A program made the position numbers and the translations under genes. A stretch of 64,000 nucleotides of DNA from Thalassobius sp050633445 (lineage in GTDB: Bacteria > Pseudomonadota > Alphaproteobacteria > Rhodobacterales > Rhodobacteraceae), in the NCBI GenBank assembly GCA_050633445.1, contig JBOEGN010000011.1, positions 16,216 through 80,215 on the forward strand, read 5' to 3'. The notes under the pieces were generated by a model. That model did not search any database. It had not been told where the DNA came from and worked only from the letters and a program-made list of their open reading frames with translations. How positions within the stretch are numbered: position 1 is the stretch's first letter; every line of letters starts with the position of its first letter. Below, in pieces: positions 1 to 8,244 of the stretch.

Positions 1-147
1 ACGGGCATAGTGCAGCATCGCGTCAGTATCCAACGAGGTGCCGCCGGCCAAAGCGATCTCGGTGGCGGTGACGGGGCCTATGATGGGGGCTGCGGTCGCA
101 CCGGGCGCAATCCAGTTTCCAGCGAGGAAGCTTTCGGGTTTCAGCAT
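1..147 (-). CDS. paaZ: PaaZ-type bifunctional oxepin-CoA hydrolase/aldehyde dehydrogenase, N-terminus only
   Basis: This is the first 49 codons of a gene that runs off the left edge. The ATG is the complement of bases 145-147. The translation begins MLKPESFLAGNWIAPG, which has the SFLxGxW pattern typical of the start of PaaZ. PaaZ opens the oxepin-CoA ring and oxidises the resulting semialdehyde in the phenylacetate pathway. The divergent paaI-paaJ-paaK genes support the call. Only the first tenth of the protein is visible, so a related ring-opening aldehyde dehydrogenase is possible. Confidence 0.72.
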   Translation of the reverse strand, partial: MLKPESFLAGNWIAPGATAAPIIGPVTATEIALAGGTSLDTDAMLHYAR

Positions 148-210
148 TGGGGTCTCCTTGAAACGGTTGTCCGCAGTATGAAGCATTATATTTCCTATTT
201 CAATACTATT

Positions 211-222
211 GACCGTATGGTC
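211..222. promoter_or_regulatory. Candidate TetR-type operator in the paaZ/paaI divergent promoter
   Basis: GACC-GTAT-GGTC is a dyad with 4-bp arms, centred between the divergent starts of paaZ (147) and paaI (267). Overlapping it is a second dyad, ACCG-N6-CGGT. TetR-family regulators of acyl-CoA catabolism often bind sites of this kind, and a TetR gene closes the adjacent paa operon. Binding is inferred from position and symmetry only. Confidence 0.4.
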
Positions 223-266
223 GGTTTTGTGCAAGGTCTGAATTGCGAACAAGAGGTTTTGCCGAA

Positions 267-701
267 ATGACACCCCAAGAGCGCGCCGAGCGCAGTGCAG
301 CAGTGATGTGGGCCAAAGATGTGGCCAGCCAGGCCGCGGGCATGACCCTGCAAGAGGTCGGGCCCGGTTGCGCCATCGTGACCATGCCAGTGCGCGAGGA
401 TTTCCTGAACGGGCATAAAATTTGCCACGGCGGGTACATCTTTACGCTTGCTGACTCGGCGTTTGCTTTCGCGTGTAACAGCTACAATCGGCTGGTCGTG
501 GCGCAGGAAAACTCGATTACATTTCTGTCGCCCGCGCAGCCGGACGAGCTCTTGACGGCCCGCTGCAAAGAGGTGGCATTGACCGGGCGGTCGGGGGTGT
601 ACGACGTCATTGTCACTGGACCGGACGGGCGCAAGGTCGCCCTGTTCCGGGGCCTGTCGCGGCAGATCAAAGGACAGCATTTCATGGAGAGTGAAGAATG
701 A
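267..701 (+). CDS. paaI: PaaI hotdog-fold hydroxyphenylacetyl-CoA thioesterase
   Basis: A 144-residue hotdog-fold thioesterase. PaaI enzymes hydrolyse dead-end ring-hydroxylated or unspent phenylacetyl-CoA esters and so release trapped CoA. The signature is plain: N48-G-H, then H54-G-G, then LAD with Asp63, then SAFAFACNS, which lies close to the E. coli PaaI active-site region. I start at the ATG at 267 because AAGAGG sits about 10 bases upstream; an in-frame start at 243 would add eight residues without a comparable ribosome site. The stop overlaps the paaJ start by ATGA, which implies translational coupling. Confidence 0.9.
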   Translation: MTPQERAERSAAVMWAKDVASQAAGMTLQEVGPGCAIVTMPVREDFLNGHKICHGGYIFTLADSAFAFACNSYNRLVVAQENSITFLSPAQPDELLTARCKEVALTGRSGVYDVIVTGPDGRKVALFRGLSRQIKGQHFMESEE

Positions 702-1891
702 GAGACGCGTTTTTGTGCGAAGGATTGCGCACCCCAATCGGACGATACGGGGGAACGCTCAGCTCGGTCCGTCCCGATGACATGCTGGCCCATGTGATCC
801 GCGAGGTGACCGCGCCTTTTGATGGCTTGCAGGTCGACGAGGTCATTATGGGCAACGCCAATGGCGCGGGCGAGGAAAATCGCAACGTCGCTCGCATGTC
901 CGCGCTGTTGGCCGGGCTGGGCGAGGGCGTGCCGGGCACCACGATGAACCGTCTGTGTGGCTCGGGGTTGGACGCGATCGGGACGGCTGCGCGCGCCGTG
1001 AAATGCGGCGAGGCCGAGGTGATCATTGCAGGCGGCGTGGAATCCATGTCGCGCGCGCCCTTTGTGCAGGGCAAGGCCACCAGCGCCTTTTCCCGCAAGG
1101 CCGAGATTTATGACACCACCATCGGCTGGCGCTTTGTGAATAAGCAGATGCACAAGCAGTTCGGTACGGACTCGATGCCCGAAACGGCCGAAAACGTGGC
1201 CGCTGATTTCAACATTAGCCGCGAGGATCAGGACGCCTTCGCACTGCGCTCGCAGGAGCGGGCGGCGGCGGCGATTGCTTCGGGCCGTTTGGCGCGCGAG
1301 ATCACCCCGGTAACGATCCCGCAGCGGCGCGGCGATGATATCGTGTTCGACACGGATGAACATCCGCGCATGTCCTCGCTGGAGAAGCTGGCGAAGCTGT
1401 CCACGCCCTTCCGCGAAGGTGGCAGCGTGACAGCAGGCAATGCCAGTGGCGTGAATGACGGCGCTGCGGCGTTGATCGTAGCCAGCGGTGAGGCTGTGAA
1501 AAAATACGGGCTGACGCCCAAGGCGCGGATCGTGTCGATGGCCACCGTGGGTGTGCCGCCCCGGATCATGGGGATCGGCCCGGCCCCGGCGACGCAAGCC
1601 TTGCTGGATCGGCATGGGCTGAAAATCAGCGACGTCGATTTCATGGAACTGAACGAGGCGTTTGCCGCGCAAGGCTTGGCCACGATGCGGCAGTTGGGAT
1701 TGCCCGATGATGCGGATCACGTGAACCCGAACGGCGGTGCGATTGCCTTGGGTCACCCGCTGGGCATGTCGGGCGCGCGCCTGGCGCTGACGGCCTCGAT
1801 CAACATGATGGATGCGGGCGCGAAACGGGCGATCTGCACCATGTGTATCGGCGTGGGGCAGGGCATCGCCCTGATGTTGGAGGCCGCATAG
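698..1891 (+). CDS. paaJ: 3-oxoadipyl-CoA/3-oxo-5,6-dehydrosuberyl-CoA thiolase
   Basis: A 397-residue thiolase of normal family length. It cleaves 3-oxo-dicarboxyl-CoA esters to acetyl-CoA and succinyl-CoA (or 2,3-dehydroadipyl-CoA) at the end of aromatic catabolism. The nucleophilic Cys87 lies in NRLCGSGLDA. The histidine motif NPNGGAIALGHPLGMSG and the second cysteine in MCIGVGQG are both present. Position inside paaIJK favours PaaJ, but the same enzyme (PcaF-like) would also serve the beta-ketoadipate route and the products of the box cluster at the far end of the window. Confidence 0.88.
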   Translation: MRDAFLCEGLRTPIGRYGGTLSSVRPDDMLAHVIREVTAPFDGLQVDEVIMGNANGAGEENRNVARMSALLAGLGEGVPGTTMNRLCGSGLDAIGTAARAVKCGEAEVIIAGGVESMSRAPFVQGKATSAFSRKAEIYDTTIGWRFVNKQMHKQFGTDSMPETAENVAADFNISREDQDAFALRSQERAAAAIASGRLAREITPVTIPQRRGDDIVFDTDEHPRMSSLEKLAKLSTPFREGGSVTAGNASGVNDGAAALIVASGEAVKKYGLTPKARIVSMATVGVPPRIMGIGPAPATQALLDRHGLKISDVDFMELNEAFAAQGLATMRQLGLPDDADHVNPNGGAIALGHPLGMSGARLALTASINMMDAGAKRAICTMCIGVGQGIALMLEAA

Positions 1892-1954
1892 CCGGCCCCA
1901 ACCGCCGCAGGCCTTCGGGCCAAAGGAAACGACACAGCTGTGGAGGAATGTGTC

Positions 1955-3259
1955 ATGGAGGATTTGTCGCCAAAACCCGGCGATCTGGAGCCGATCGAAA
2001 CCGCCTCGCGGGATGAGATCGCCGCCCTGCAATTGCAGCGCATGAAATGGTCGCTAAAGCACGCCTATGACAATGTGCCCTTTTACCGGAACAGTTTTGA
2101 TCAGGCGGGGGTGCATCCCGATGATCTGAACTCGCTGGCGGATCTGGCCAAGTTTCCCTTCACGGTGAAGCAGGATTTGCGCGACAACTATCCGTTCGGC
2201 CTGTTCGCCGTCCCGCGCGAGCAGATTTCGCGGGTGCACGCGTCCTCGGGGACGACGGGGCAGCCGACGGTGGTGGGTTATACCAAGAATGACCTGTCCA
2301 TGTGGGCCGATGTGGTGGCGCGGTGTATGCGTGCCTCTGGCCTGCGGGCGGGGGACGTGCTGCACAACGCCTATGGCTATGGGCTGTTCACCGGCGGTCT
2401 GGGCGTGCATGGCGGGGCCGAGCGCGCGGGCCTGACTGTGGTGCCTGTCTCTGGCGGGATGACCCAGCGCCAGGTGCGTTTGATCGAGGATTTCCGCGCC
2501 GATGGGATCACCGTGACGCCGTCCTATGCGCTGTCGATTCTGGATGAATACGCCAAACAGGGTCTGGATCCGCGCAAAAGCCCGCTGAAAGTGGGCATTT
2601 TCGGCGCTGAGCCGTGGACGAACGCCATGCGCCGCGAGATCGAGGACGCCTTTGATATGCATGCCGTCGACATCTACGGGTTGTCCGAGGTAATCGGCCC
2701 CGGCGTGGCGAATGAATGCGTTGAAACCAAGGACGGGCTGCACATCTGGGAGGATCACTTCTATCCCGAGATCATCGACCCGAATACCGGCGAGGTGCTG
2801 CCCGATGGCGAGCTGGGCGAGCTGGTCTTTACCTCGCTCACCAAAGAGGGATTCCCGATCATCCGATACCGCACACGTGACCTGACGCGCCTGTTGCCGG
2901 GCACTGCTCGGTCCATGCGGCGGATGGAAAAGATCACCGGCCGCTCTGACGACATGATCATTCTGCGCGGCGTGAATGTCTTTCCCACCCAGATCGAAGA
3001 GCAGCTGATGGACGTGCCCGCCCTGGCGCCGCATTTCCAAATTGAACTCAGCCGTCCTGATCGCATGGACATGATGACCGTGCATGTTGAACTGGCCGAT
3101 GGGGGCGCTGATCCCGCCCAGGCGGCCCGCGCCCTGTCAGGCAAGATCAAGTCGAATGTCGGCATCAGTGCCAAGGTCGACGTGGCAGGGGCTGGCCAAG
3201 TGCCGCGCTCAGAGGGTAAAGCGGTGCGCATCATCGACAACCGCCCCAAGGAGAGCTGA
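1955..3259 (+). CDS. paaK: Phenylacetate-CoA ligase
   Basis: A 434-residue adenylate-forming ligase that activates phenylacetate with ATP and CoA, the entry step of the pathway. Family motifs are visible: the phosphate-binding loop SSGTTGQPTVVGYT, GLSEVIGPGVANEC, YRTRDLTRLL, and the C-terminal RGVNVFPTQIEEQL. An upstream GTG (1940) is in frame, but GGAGG at 1942-1946 is correctly spaced for the ATG at 1955. A gap of about 60 bases separates it from paaJ. The stop overlaps the next start (TGATG). Confidence 0.93.
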   Translation: MEDLSPKPGDLEPIETASRDEIAALQLQRMKWSLKHAYDNVPFYRNSFDQAGVHPDDLNSLADLAKFPFTVKQDLRDNYPFGLFAVPREQISRVHASSGTTGQPTVVGYTKNDLSMWADVVARCMRASGLRAGDVLHNAYGYGLFTGGLGVHGGAERAGLTVVPVSGGMTQRQVRLIEDFRADGITVTPSYALSILDEYAKQGLDPRKSPLKVGIFGAEPWTNAMRREIEDAFDMHAVDIYGLSEVIGPGVANECVETKDGLHIWEDHFYPEIIDPNTGEVLPDGELGELVFTSLTKEGFPIIRYRTRDLTRLLPGTARSMRRMEKITGRSDDMIILRGVNVFPTQIEEQLMDVPALAPHFQIELSRPDRMDMMTVHVELADGGADPAQAARALSGKIKSNVGISAKVDVAGAGQVPRSEGKAVRIIDNRPKES

Positions 3260-3834
3260 TGGCCCGCGGACTGGCACGCGATCACGACGAAAAGCGCGCG
3301 ACCCTGCGCAAAGGGGCCGCCGCCTATTTCGCCGCGCATGGGTTCGACCGCGCCAGCATGACCGGAGCAGCGAAATCCTGCGGTGTGTCCAAGGCGCTGA
3401 TCTATCATTATTGGTCCTCCAAAGAGGACCTGTTGTTCGATATTCTGGACGAACATTTGGGCAAGTTGCTGGATCTGGTGCAGGCCTCCGAAGGTGAGGG
3501 TTTGGGCAAACTGATTGGTGCAACGCTGACCGCCTACGAAGATGCGGATGCCGAACATAAACTACAGATTGATGCTCTGGATATCCTGCCCGACGATAAG
3601 AAAGCGCCGCTGGTCGCCACGCAACGCGAGCTGGTGGATATTATGAGCACAGCCGTATTACAGGTGCAGCCCCGACTGGCCGATGACCCGGCGCGTCTGC
3701 GTGCGGCCACCATGACCGTGTTTGCGATCCTGAACTGGTTCTATATGTGGCACCGTCCCGGCAAAGGCATGAGCCGCGCCGCCTATGCTGATCTGGCTAC
3801 AGATTTCGTGGTTGGTGGGCTAAAGGCTCTCTAG
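3259..3834 (+). CDS. TetR-family regulator closing the paa operon (PaaR-like)
   Basis: A 191-residue TetR protein. The helix-turn-helix covers roughly residues 30-58 (MTGAAKSCGVSKALIYHYW), followed by SSKEDLL, typical of the family. It is the last gene of the paaI-J-K unit and overlaps paaK by one base, so it is probably the local repressor responding to phenylacetyl-CoA. That role is inferred from position. The dyad at 211-222 is its most obvious possible target. Confidence 0.8.
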   Translation: MARGLARDHDEKRATLRKGAAAYFAAHGFDRASMTGAAKSCGVSKALIYHYWSSKEDLLFDILDEHLGKLLDLVQASEGEGLGKLIGATLTAYEDADAEHKLQIDALDILPDDKKAPLVATQRELVDIMSTAVLQVQPRLADDPARLRAATMTVFAILNWFYMWHRPGKGMSRAAYADLATDFVVGGLKAL

Positions 3835-3963
3835 CTCTGCAAAAATCGCACTAGCCGGATTTTCCACCCGTGGGAGCGTTAGGGTGGGTTTCAGAATGAT
3901 TGCCACACCCTTGGCGCGTTGTGCGGTGGATGCCACAAACCTATCGTTTCGATAAATAAAAAT

Positions 3964-3977
3964 GCGACTTTGGTCGC
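3964..3977. promoter_or_regulatory. Perfect inverted repeat upstream of adhI
   Basis: GCGAC-TTTG-GTCGC, 5-bp perfect arms with a 4-base spacer, lies 91 bases before the adhI start in a 233-base gap that holds no gene. It could bind the regulator of the formaldehyde dehydrogenase gene, but the regulator is not identified. Confidence 0.3.
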
Positions 3978-4067
3978 TACTTTGTTCTGGCATGTAACAA
4001 AACCCTCTCCCTATAGTGCCGCTTAGCACCCGGTCGCACCGGGGAGTATTATTGGGAGAATTTGAAG

Positions 4068-5204
4068 ATGCGTACAAAGGCAGCCGTTGCCCTGGAGGCC
4101 GGTAAACCTCTGGAAATTATGGAAGTGAACCTGGAAGGCCCCAAGGCGGGCGAGGTTCTGGTAGAGATCAAGGCTACGGGCCTGTGTCACACTGACGAAT
4201 TCACCCGCTCGGGCGCGGATCCCGAGGGGCTATTTCCCTCGATCCTGGGGCACGAGGGCGCGGGCATCGTGCTGGAGGTCGGCGAAGGCGTGACCACGTT
4301 GAAACCGGGCGACCACGTGATCCCGCTTTACACGCCTGAATGTCGCGAATGCCACTCTTGCCTTAGCGGGAAAACCAACCTGTGCACGGCGATCCGTGGC
4401 ACTCAGGGCCAGGGCCTGATGCCCGATGGCACAACGCGTTTTAGCATGCTGGATGGCACCCCGATCTATCACTACATGGGCTGCTCGACCTTCGCCAATC
4501 ACACCGTGATGCCCGAGATCGCACTGGCCAAAGTGCGGGAAGACGCGCCGTTCGATAAGATTTGCTATATCGGCTGTGGTGTGACCACTGGCATCGGTGC
4601 GGTGATCAACACGGCTGGCGTGGAAATCGGCTCGTCCGGCGCGGTGTTTGGACTGGGCGGCATTGGTCTGAATGTGATCCAGGGCCTGCGCATGGCCGGG
4701 GCTGACATCATCATCGGAGTCGATCTGAACGATGACAAAGCCGAGATGGCCAAGAAGTTCGGCATGACTCACTTTGTGAACCCCTCGAAATTGCCAGAAG
4801 GTCAATCGGTCACTGACGCGATCATCGAGATCACAAAAACCGAGAAAGATCAGTTCGGTGGCGTGGATTATTCCTTTGATGCGACTGGCAACGTGCAGGT
4901 GATGCGCGATGCGTTGGAATGCTCGCACCGTGGTTGGGGCGTTTCCGTGATCATCGGCGTGGCGCCTGCCGGGGCCGAGATCAGCACCCGTCCGTTCCAG
5001 CTGGTCACTGGCCGTGTCTGGAAAGGCACCGCCTTTGGTGGCGCTAAAGGCCGCACGGATGTTCCGAAATTCGTCGATTGGTACATGGACGGCAAGATCG
5101 AGATCGACTCGATGATCACGCATAAGCTGTCGCTGGAACAGATCAACGAAGGCTTTGATCTGATGCACGAAGGCAAGTCCATCCGGGCCGTCGTCGAGTT
5201 TTAA
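4068..5204 (+). CDS. adhI: Class III alcohol dehydrogenase: S-(hydroxymethyl)glutathione dehydrogenase
   Basis: A 378-residue zinc-dependent dehydrogenase that oxidises the glutathione adduct of formaldehyde to S-formylglutathione with NAD. Catalytic zinc ligands are Cys40 (GLCHTDEF) and His62 (GHEG). The structural zinc cysteines are 92, 95, 98 and 106 in ECRECHSCLSGKTNLC. The nucleotide-binding glycines are in VFGLGGIGLNVIQG. GGGAG at 4054-4058 selects the ATG at 4068 over the in-frame TTG at 4062. Its partner hydrolase (8245-9078) is separated from it by three genes. A hairpin follows the stop. Confidence 0.92.
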   Translation: MRTKAAVALEAGKPLEIMEVNLEGPKAGEVLVEIKATGLCHTDEFTRSGADPEGLFPSILGHEGAGIVLEVGEGVTTLKPGDHVIPLYTPECRECHSCLSGKTNLCTAIRGTQGQGLMPDGTTRFSMLDGTPIYHYMGCSTFANHTVMPEIALAKVREDAPFDKICYIGCGVTTGIGAVINTAGVEIGSSGAVFGLGGIGLNVIQGLRMAGADIIIGVDLNDDKAEMAKKFGMTHFVNPSKLPEGQSVTDAIIEITKTEKDQFGGVDYSFDATGNVQVMRDALECSHRGWGVSVIIGVAPAGAEISTRPFQLVTGRVWKGTAFGGAKGRTDVPKFVDWYMDGKIEIDSMITHKLSLEQINEGFDLMHEGKSIRAVVEF

Positions 5205-5213
5205 TTGACCCAG

Positions 5214-5236
5214 GGGCGGGCCGTTTTGGCCCGTCC
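5214..5236. terminator. Hairpin between convergent adhI and tetR
   Basis: CGGGCC-GTTTT-GGCCCG with further weaker pairing outside sits in the 31 bases between the two convergent stops. It could end transcription on both strands. The T-tract is short on the plus strand. Confidence 0.45.
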
Positions 5237-5859
5237 TATTTCGCTCCGTAGCGTGCCAAAAACGTGTCCACGGCCCCGAATGCGACGCGATCCATTTCTT
5301 CTTTGCTGAAGCTGGTGGAGATGCCAAACACCGCCCGCGCAAAGATATCCGCTTTGCACAGTTCCAGAAACTGATCGGCGGCCAGGGCCATGTCGTCTAT
5401 TTGCAATTCACCGCGTGTTTGGGCCTCGGTCATGAAATCGGTCAAATGGCCATGGGCTGCCTGCGGGCCGGATTCATAAAACTTGCGGCCCAGCTCGGGA
5501 AAGCGATCCGATTCCGCCACGCAGACCCGGAAAATCCGTTGCGAAAAGCGGGTGGTGAAAATGGTAACCATCTGCCGCGCGGCCAGGGTCAGAACATCGC
5601 GCACAGGTGCGGACCGGTCGATCATTTGCAACGTGTCCACGGCCTGACGACTGCATTCCGAGCTGGCAACCTCCATAAATAACAGGCGCTTGTCCGGGAA
5701 ATAGCTGTACAACGTCGCCTTGGAAACGCTGGAGGCCTTGGCAATGTCGTCGACGCTTGCGCCTTCGTACCCATCGCGCATGAAAATGTCCCGCGCGCCC
5801 GTCAGGACTTGGTCGAATTTTCGCCCTGTGCGAATGATGGGTTTTGTGGCCTGATCCAT
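5236..5859 (-). CDS. TetR/AcrR-family repressor, probably autoregulated
   Basis: A 207-residue TetR protein with the HTH at about residues 30-55 (ASVDDIAKASSVSKATLYSYF, then PDKRLLF). The larger C-terminal domain resembles AefR/AcrR-like regulators of efflux and stress. I chose the ATG at 5859 with AAGGA upstream; an in-frame GTG at 5883 lies only eight bases from the operator. A perfect 16-bp palindrome at 5891-5906 directly upstream is the likely autoregulatory site. It is divergent from mbfA; whether it also controls mbfA is unknown. Confidence 0.82.
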   Translation of the reverse strand: MDQATKPIIRTGRKFDQVLTGARDIFMRDGYEGASVDDIAKASSVSKATLYSYFPDKRLLFMEVASSECSRQAVDTLQMIDRSAPVRDVLTLAARQMVTIFTTRFSQRIFRVCVAESDRFPELGRKFYESGPQAAHGHLTDFMTEAQTRGELQIDDMALAADQFLELCKADIFARAVFGISTSFSKEEMDRVAFGAVDTFLARYGAK

Positions 5860-5890
5860 GGCGCTGTCCTTGGGCTGGGTCACTGAACTA

Positions 5891-5906
5891 TAAACTGATC
5901 AGTTTA
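5891..5906. promoter_or_regulatory. 16-bp perfect palindrome, likely TetR operator
   Basis: TAAACTGATCAGTTTA is a perfect palindrome 32 bases ahead of the chosen tetR start. Its length and symmetry fit AcrR-type operators. Its place in the tetR/mbfA divergent gap suggests autoregulation. Confidence 0.65.
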
Positions 5907-5956
5907 GTTTCAGCAAGAGAGGGAACAGGCTTGCGCGACAGCATGGCTCGCATATA

Positions 5957-5971
5957 TTAGAACCATTCTAA
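5957..5971. promoter_or_regulatory. Irr box (iron control element) in the mbfA promoter
   Basis: TTAGAA-CCA-TTCTAA is a perfect inverted repeat ending 13 bases before the mbfA ATG. It matches the ICE/Irr-box form TTAGAA-N3-TTCTAA known in alphaproteobacteria, where Irr represses mbfA under low iron. The site overlaps the expected promoter, so repression by occlusion is likely. Confidence 0.75.
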
Positions 5972-5984
5972 CCTGAGGGACGTC

Positions 5985-6959
5985 ATGGGCTACCTATCTC
6001 ACCGCAAACGCTTCAAGGATTTGACAGACCAAGAGGTCCTGGCCCTTGCCATCGCATCCGAGGAAGACGACGCCCGTATCTATCGCGGCTATGCCCAGCG
6101 GTTGCGCGAAGATTTTCCTGACACCGCCAAGATTTTTGACGGCATGGCCGCCGAAGAGGATGAACACCGGCAGCGCCTGATCGACCTGCACACCCGCCGT
6201 TTTGGCGAGGTGATCCCGTTGATCCGCCGCGAGCATGTGGCTGGGTACTACGCCCGACGTCCCGTCTGGCTGGTGGAAAACCTGGCGATCGAACAGATCC
6301 GCGCCGAAGCCGAGGCCATGGAGCAACAAGCAGAAGCCTTCTATCTGGCAGCGGCCGAGCGCAGCTCTGATGCCGCCACCCGCAAACTCTTGGGCGATCT
6401 TGCCGCCGCCGAAGCGGGGCACCAGTATACGGCGGGCAAACTAACGCAGACTCATTTGACAGAGGCTGCGCTGGAATCTGAAGACCGCACCGCCCACCGT
6501 CGCTTCATCCTCACCTGGGTGCAGCCTGGGTTGGCCGGCTTGATGGACGGATCCGTTTCGACACTCGCCCCCATCTTCGCCGCTGCCTTTGCGACACAGG
6601 ATACCTGGAACACGTTCCTTGTGGGGTTGGCGGCCTCGGTCGGCGCGGGCATTTCAATGGGCTTCACCGAAGCCGCTTCGGATGACGGAGAGCTTTCCGG
6701 AAGAGGGTCCCCAGTCAAGCGCGGTATCGCGTCGGGCGTTATGACCACTTTGGGCGGCCTTGGTCACGCGCTCCCTTATCTGATTCCGGACTTCTGGACC
6801 GCCACAATCACCGCCATAATTGTCGTATTTTTTGAGCTTTGGGCGATCGCCTGGATACAGAACAAATACATGGACACCCCATTCTTTCGCGCGGCATTCC
6901 AGGTCGTGCTGGGTGGCGCCTTAGTATTTGCCGCCGGTGTATTGATCGGCTCGGGCTAG
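5985..6959 (+). CDS. mbfA: MbfA: membrane-bound ferritin-like/VIT1 iron exporter
   Basis: A 324-residue two-part protein, the length known for MbfA. Residues 1-150 form a rubrerythrin/ferritin-like four-helix domain with Glu/His pairs in EEDDARIY, EEDEHRQR and AAAEAGHQ that would bind a di-iron centre. The C-terminal 170 residues are a VIT1/CCC1-type membrane domain (GLAGLMDGSVSTLAPIFAAAF, with hydrophobic segments near 190-215, 240-265, 270-295 and 300-322). MbfA proteins export iron and protect against peroxide. The Irr box in its promoter fits that role. GAGGGA precedes the start. Confidence 0.88.
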   Translation: MGYLSHRKRFKDLTDQEVLALAIASEEDDARIYRGYAQRLREDFPDTAKIFDGMAAEEDEHRQRLIDLHTRRFGEVIPLIRREHVAGYYARRPVWLVENLAIEQIRAEAEAMEQQAEAFYLAAAERSSDAATRKLLGDLAAAEAGHQYTAGKLTQTHLTEAALESEDRTAHRRFILTWVQPGLAGLMDGSVSTLAPIFAAAFATQDTWNTFLVGLAASVGAGISMGFTEAASDDGELSGRGSPVKRGIASGVMTTLGGLGHALPYLIPDFWTATITAIIVVFFELWAIAWIQNKYMDTPFFRAAFQVVLGGALVFAAGVLIGSG

Positions 6960-7215
6960 GGGGCCAGCCCCCTCTGCGTTTTGCAAACGCATTCACCCCC
7001 GGGATATTTTTGAAAAGAAGAAATGGGTACCCCCTGCGCATGAGAATGGCAGGGGGCTTCTCCTTTTGCGGTCATCGGCGTCCCCGCCTGTACCGCTTCT
7101 AGACTTTCGCTGGCTTAGGTTAATTTTGCGTTGCTTCTTCTTTTTCTAAATACCCTCGGGGGGAGGCCGTAGGCCATGGGGGGCAGACGGCCCCCCGTTT
7201 GCGGCAGAGAGAATT
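6960..7215. repeat. GC-rich palindromic intergenic repeat, copy 1
   Basis: This gene-free stretch is packed with hairpins: GGGGGC-CA-GCCCCC at 6959-6972, TGCGTTT-TGC-AAACGCA at 6975-6991, and GGGGGGC-AGACG-GCCCCCC at 7178-7196. It also holds two facing copies of one element: CCCCCGGGATATTTTTGAAA, followed by AGAAGAA (about 6996-7022), and its approximate reverse complement TTCTTCTTTTTCTAAATACC (about 7134-7155). The same pair recurs at 14983-15042. It looks like a dispersed REP/BIME-like family; the name is mine. Confidence 0.6.
7030..7067 (+). terminator. Terminator-like hairpin after mbfA
   Basis: CCCCCTGC and GCAGGGGG form an 8-bp stem (7030-7037 with 7049-7056) and are followed by a T-rich run. 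It lies within the repeat region 70 bases after mbfA. Confidence 0.5.
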
Positions 7216-7260
7216 AACTCCGTCCTATGACGGCGATGCATGTCCTGTTAGGCAGTCCTT

Positions 7261-8184
7261 ATGATCGAGATATTTTTCAAGACTTTGCCATTCTTTGCGA
7301 TTATCGCGCTGGGCTATGGCGCGGGGCGGACGCGGTTTTTCCCCGACGAAGCAACAGCCTGGCTGACGCGTTTTGTATTCTATTTCGCGTTGTCAGCCAT
7401 GTTGTTTCGGTTCTCGGCGAATTTGTCTTTGGGGGCGGTTTTCGATCTGCCCTTTGTGTTGGCCTATTTGTGCGGCACGGCGGTCGTTTATCTTTTGGCG
7501 ACCGGTGTGGCGGTGTTCCGGCGTCGTGGCATCGAAGAGGCGGCGGTCGAGGCGCAATGTGCGGTTATCGGCAATGTCGGATTTCTGGGCGTACCGATGT
7601 TGGTTTTGCTGATGGGAGAGCAGGCGATCGGACCGGTGATGCTGGTGCTGGCCGTCGATCTGGTGGTGTTCGGAAGCCTTATCGTGATCCTTATTACCGG
7701 CGCGCGGGATGGACGGATGTCCCTGGGTATCTTGCGGACTGTTGGTGGAGGCTTGTTGCGTAACCCGATGATCGTTTCGATCAGTGTGGGGCTGATCTGG
7801 GCCGCCTTTGCGGTGCCTATTCCTGACCCGTTGAACGAGTTCGTTACGATTTTGGGGGGCGCTGCGACGCCTGGGGCCTTGTTTGCGATTGGGGCATCTT
7901 TGGCCTCGAAATCGGCCGAGAGAATGGCGGTTGCCGGTTGGTTGACTGTGGCCAAGCTGGTGCTGCATCCGGCGGCGGTCGCTGTAGCGGCGCTGATCTT
8001 GTTTCCGGTTGATCCCTATGCGGCGGGCGTGATGATTGCGGCGGCCGCTTTGCCTGTGGCGGGCAATGTCTATATTCTGGCGCAGCACTATGGCGTGGCA
8101 CCGCACCGGGTATCTGCCTCGATTCTGATCTCAACAGCGCTCAGCGTTTTCACCGTGTCCGCTGTGATCGCCTGGGTGGGCTAA
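7261..8184 (+). CDS. AEC-family (auxin efflux carrier-like) transporter
   Basis: A 307-residue membrane protein with about ten hydrophobic segments, the usual size and layout of AEC carriers. The N-terminal half contains FFAIIALGYGAGR. The middle contains AVIGNVGFLGVPM, the conserved NxGFLGxP motif of the family. Members export organic anions such as malate or malonate in bacteria; the substrate here is unknown. The region before it is repeat DNA, and the ribosome site is weak. It lies 60 bases ahead of fghA and may be cotranscribed with it. Confidence 0.82.
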   Translation: MIEIFFKTLPFFAIIALGYGAGRTRFFPDEATAWLTRFVFYFALSAMLFRFSANLSLGAVFDLPFVLAYLCGTAVVYLLATGVAVFRRRGIEEAAVEAQCAVIGNVGFLGVPMLVLLMGEQAIGPVMLVLAVDLVVFGSLIVILITGARDGRMSLGILRTVGGGLLRNPMIVSISVGLIWAAFAVPIPDPLNEFVTILGGAATPGALFAIGASLASKSAERMAVAGWLTVAKLVLHPAAVAVAALILFPVDPYAAGVMIAAAALPVAGNVYILAQHYGVAPHRVSASILISTALSVFTVSAVIAWVG

Positions 8185-8244
8185 GCGCCCTTGCCCCTTG
8201 GGTGTTGCTGCGTTAGCCAAAGATCGGAAAAGAGGGAGAGTATC

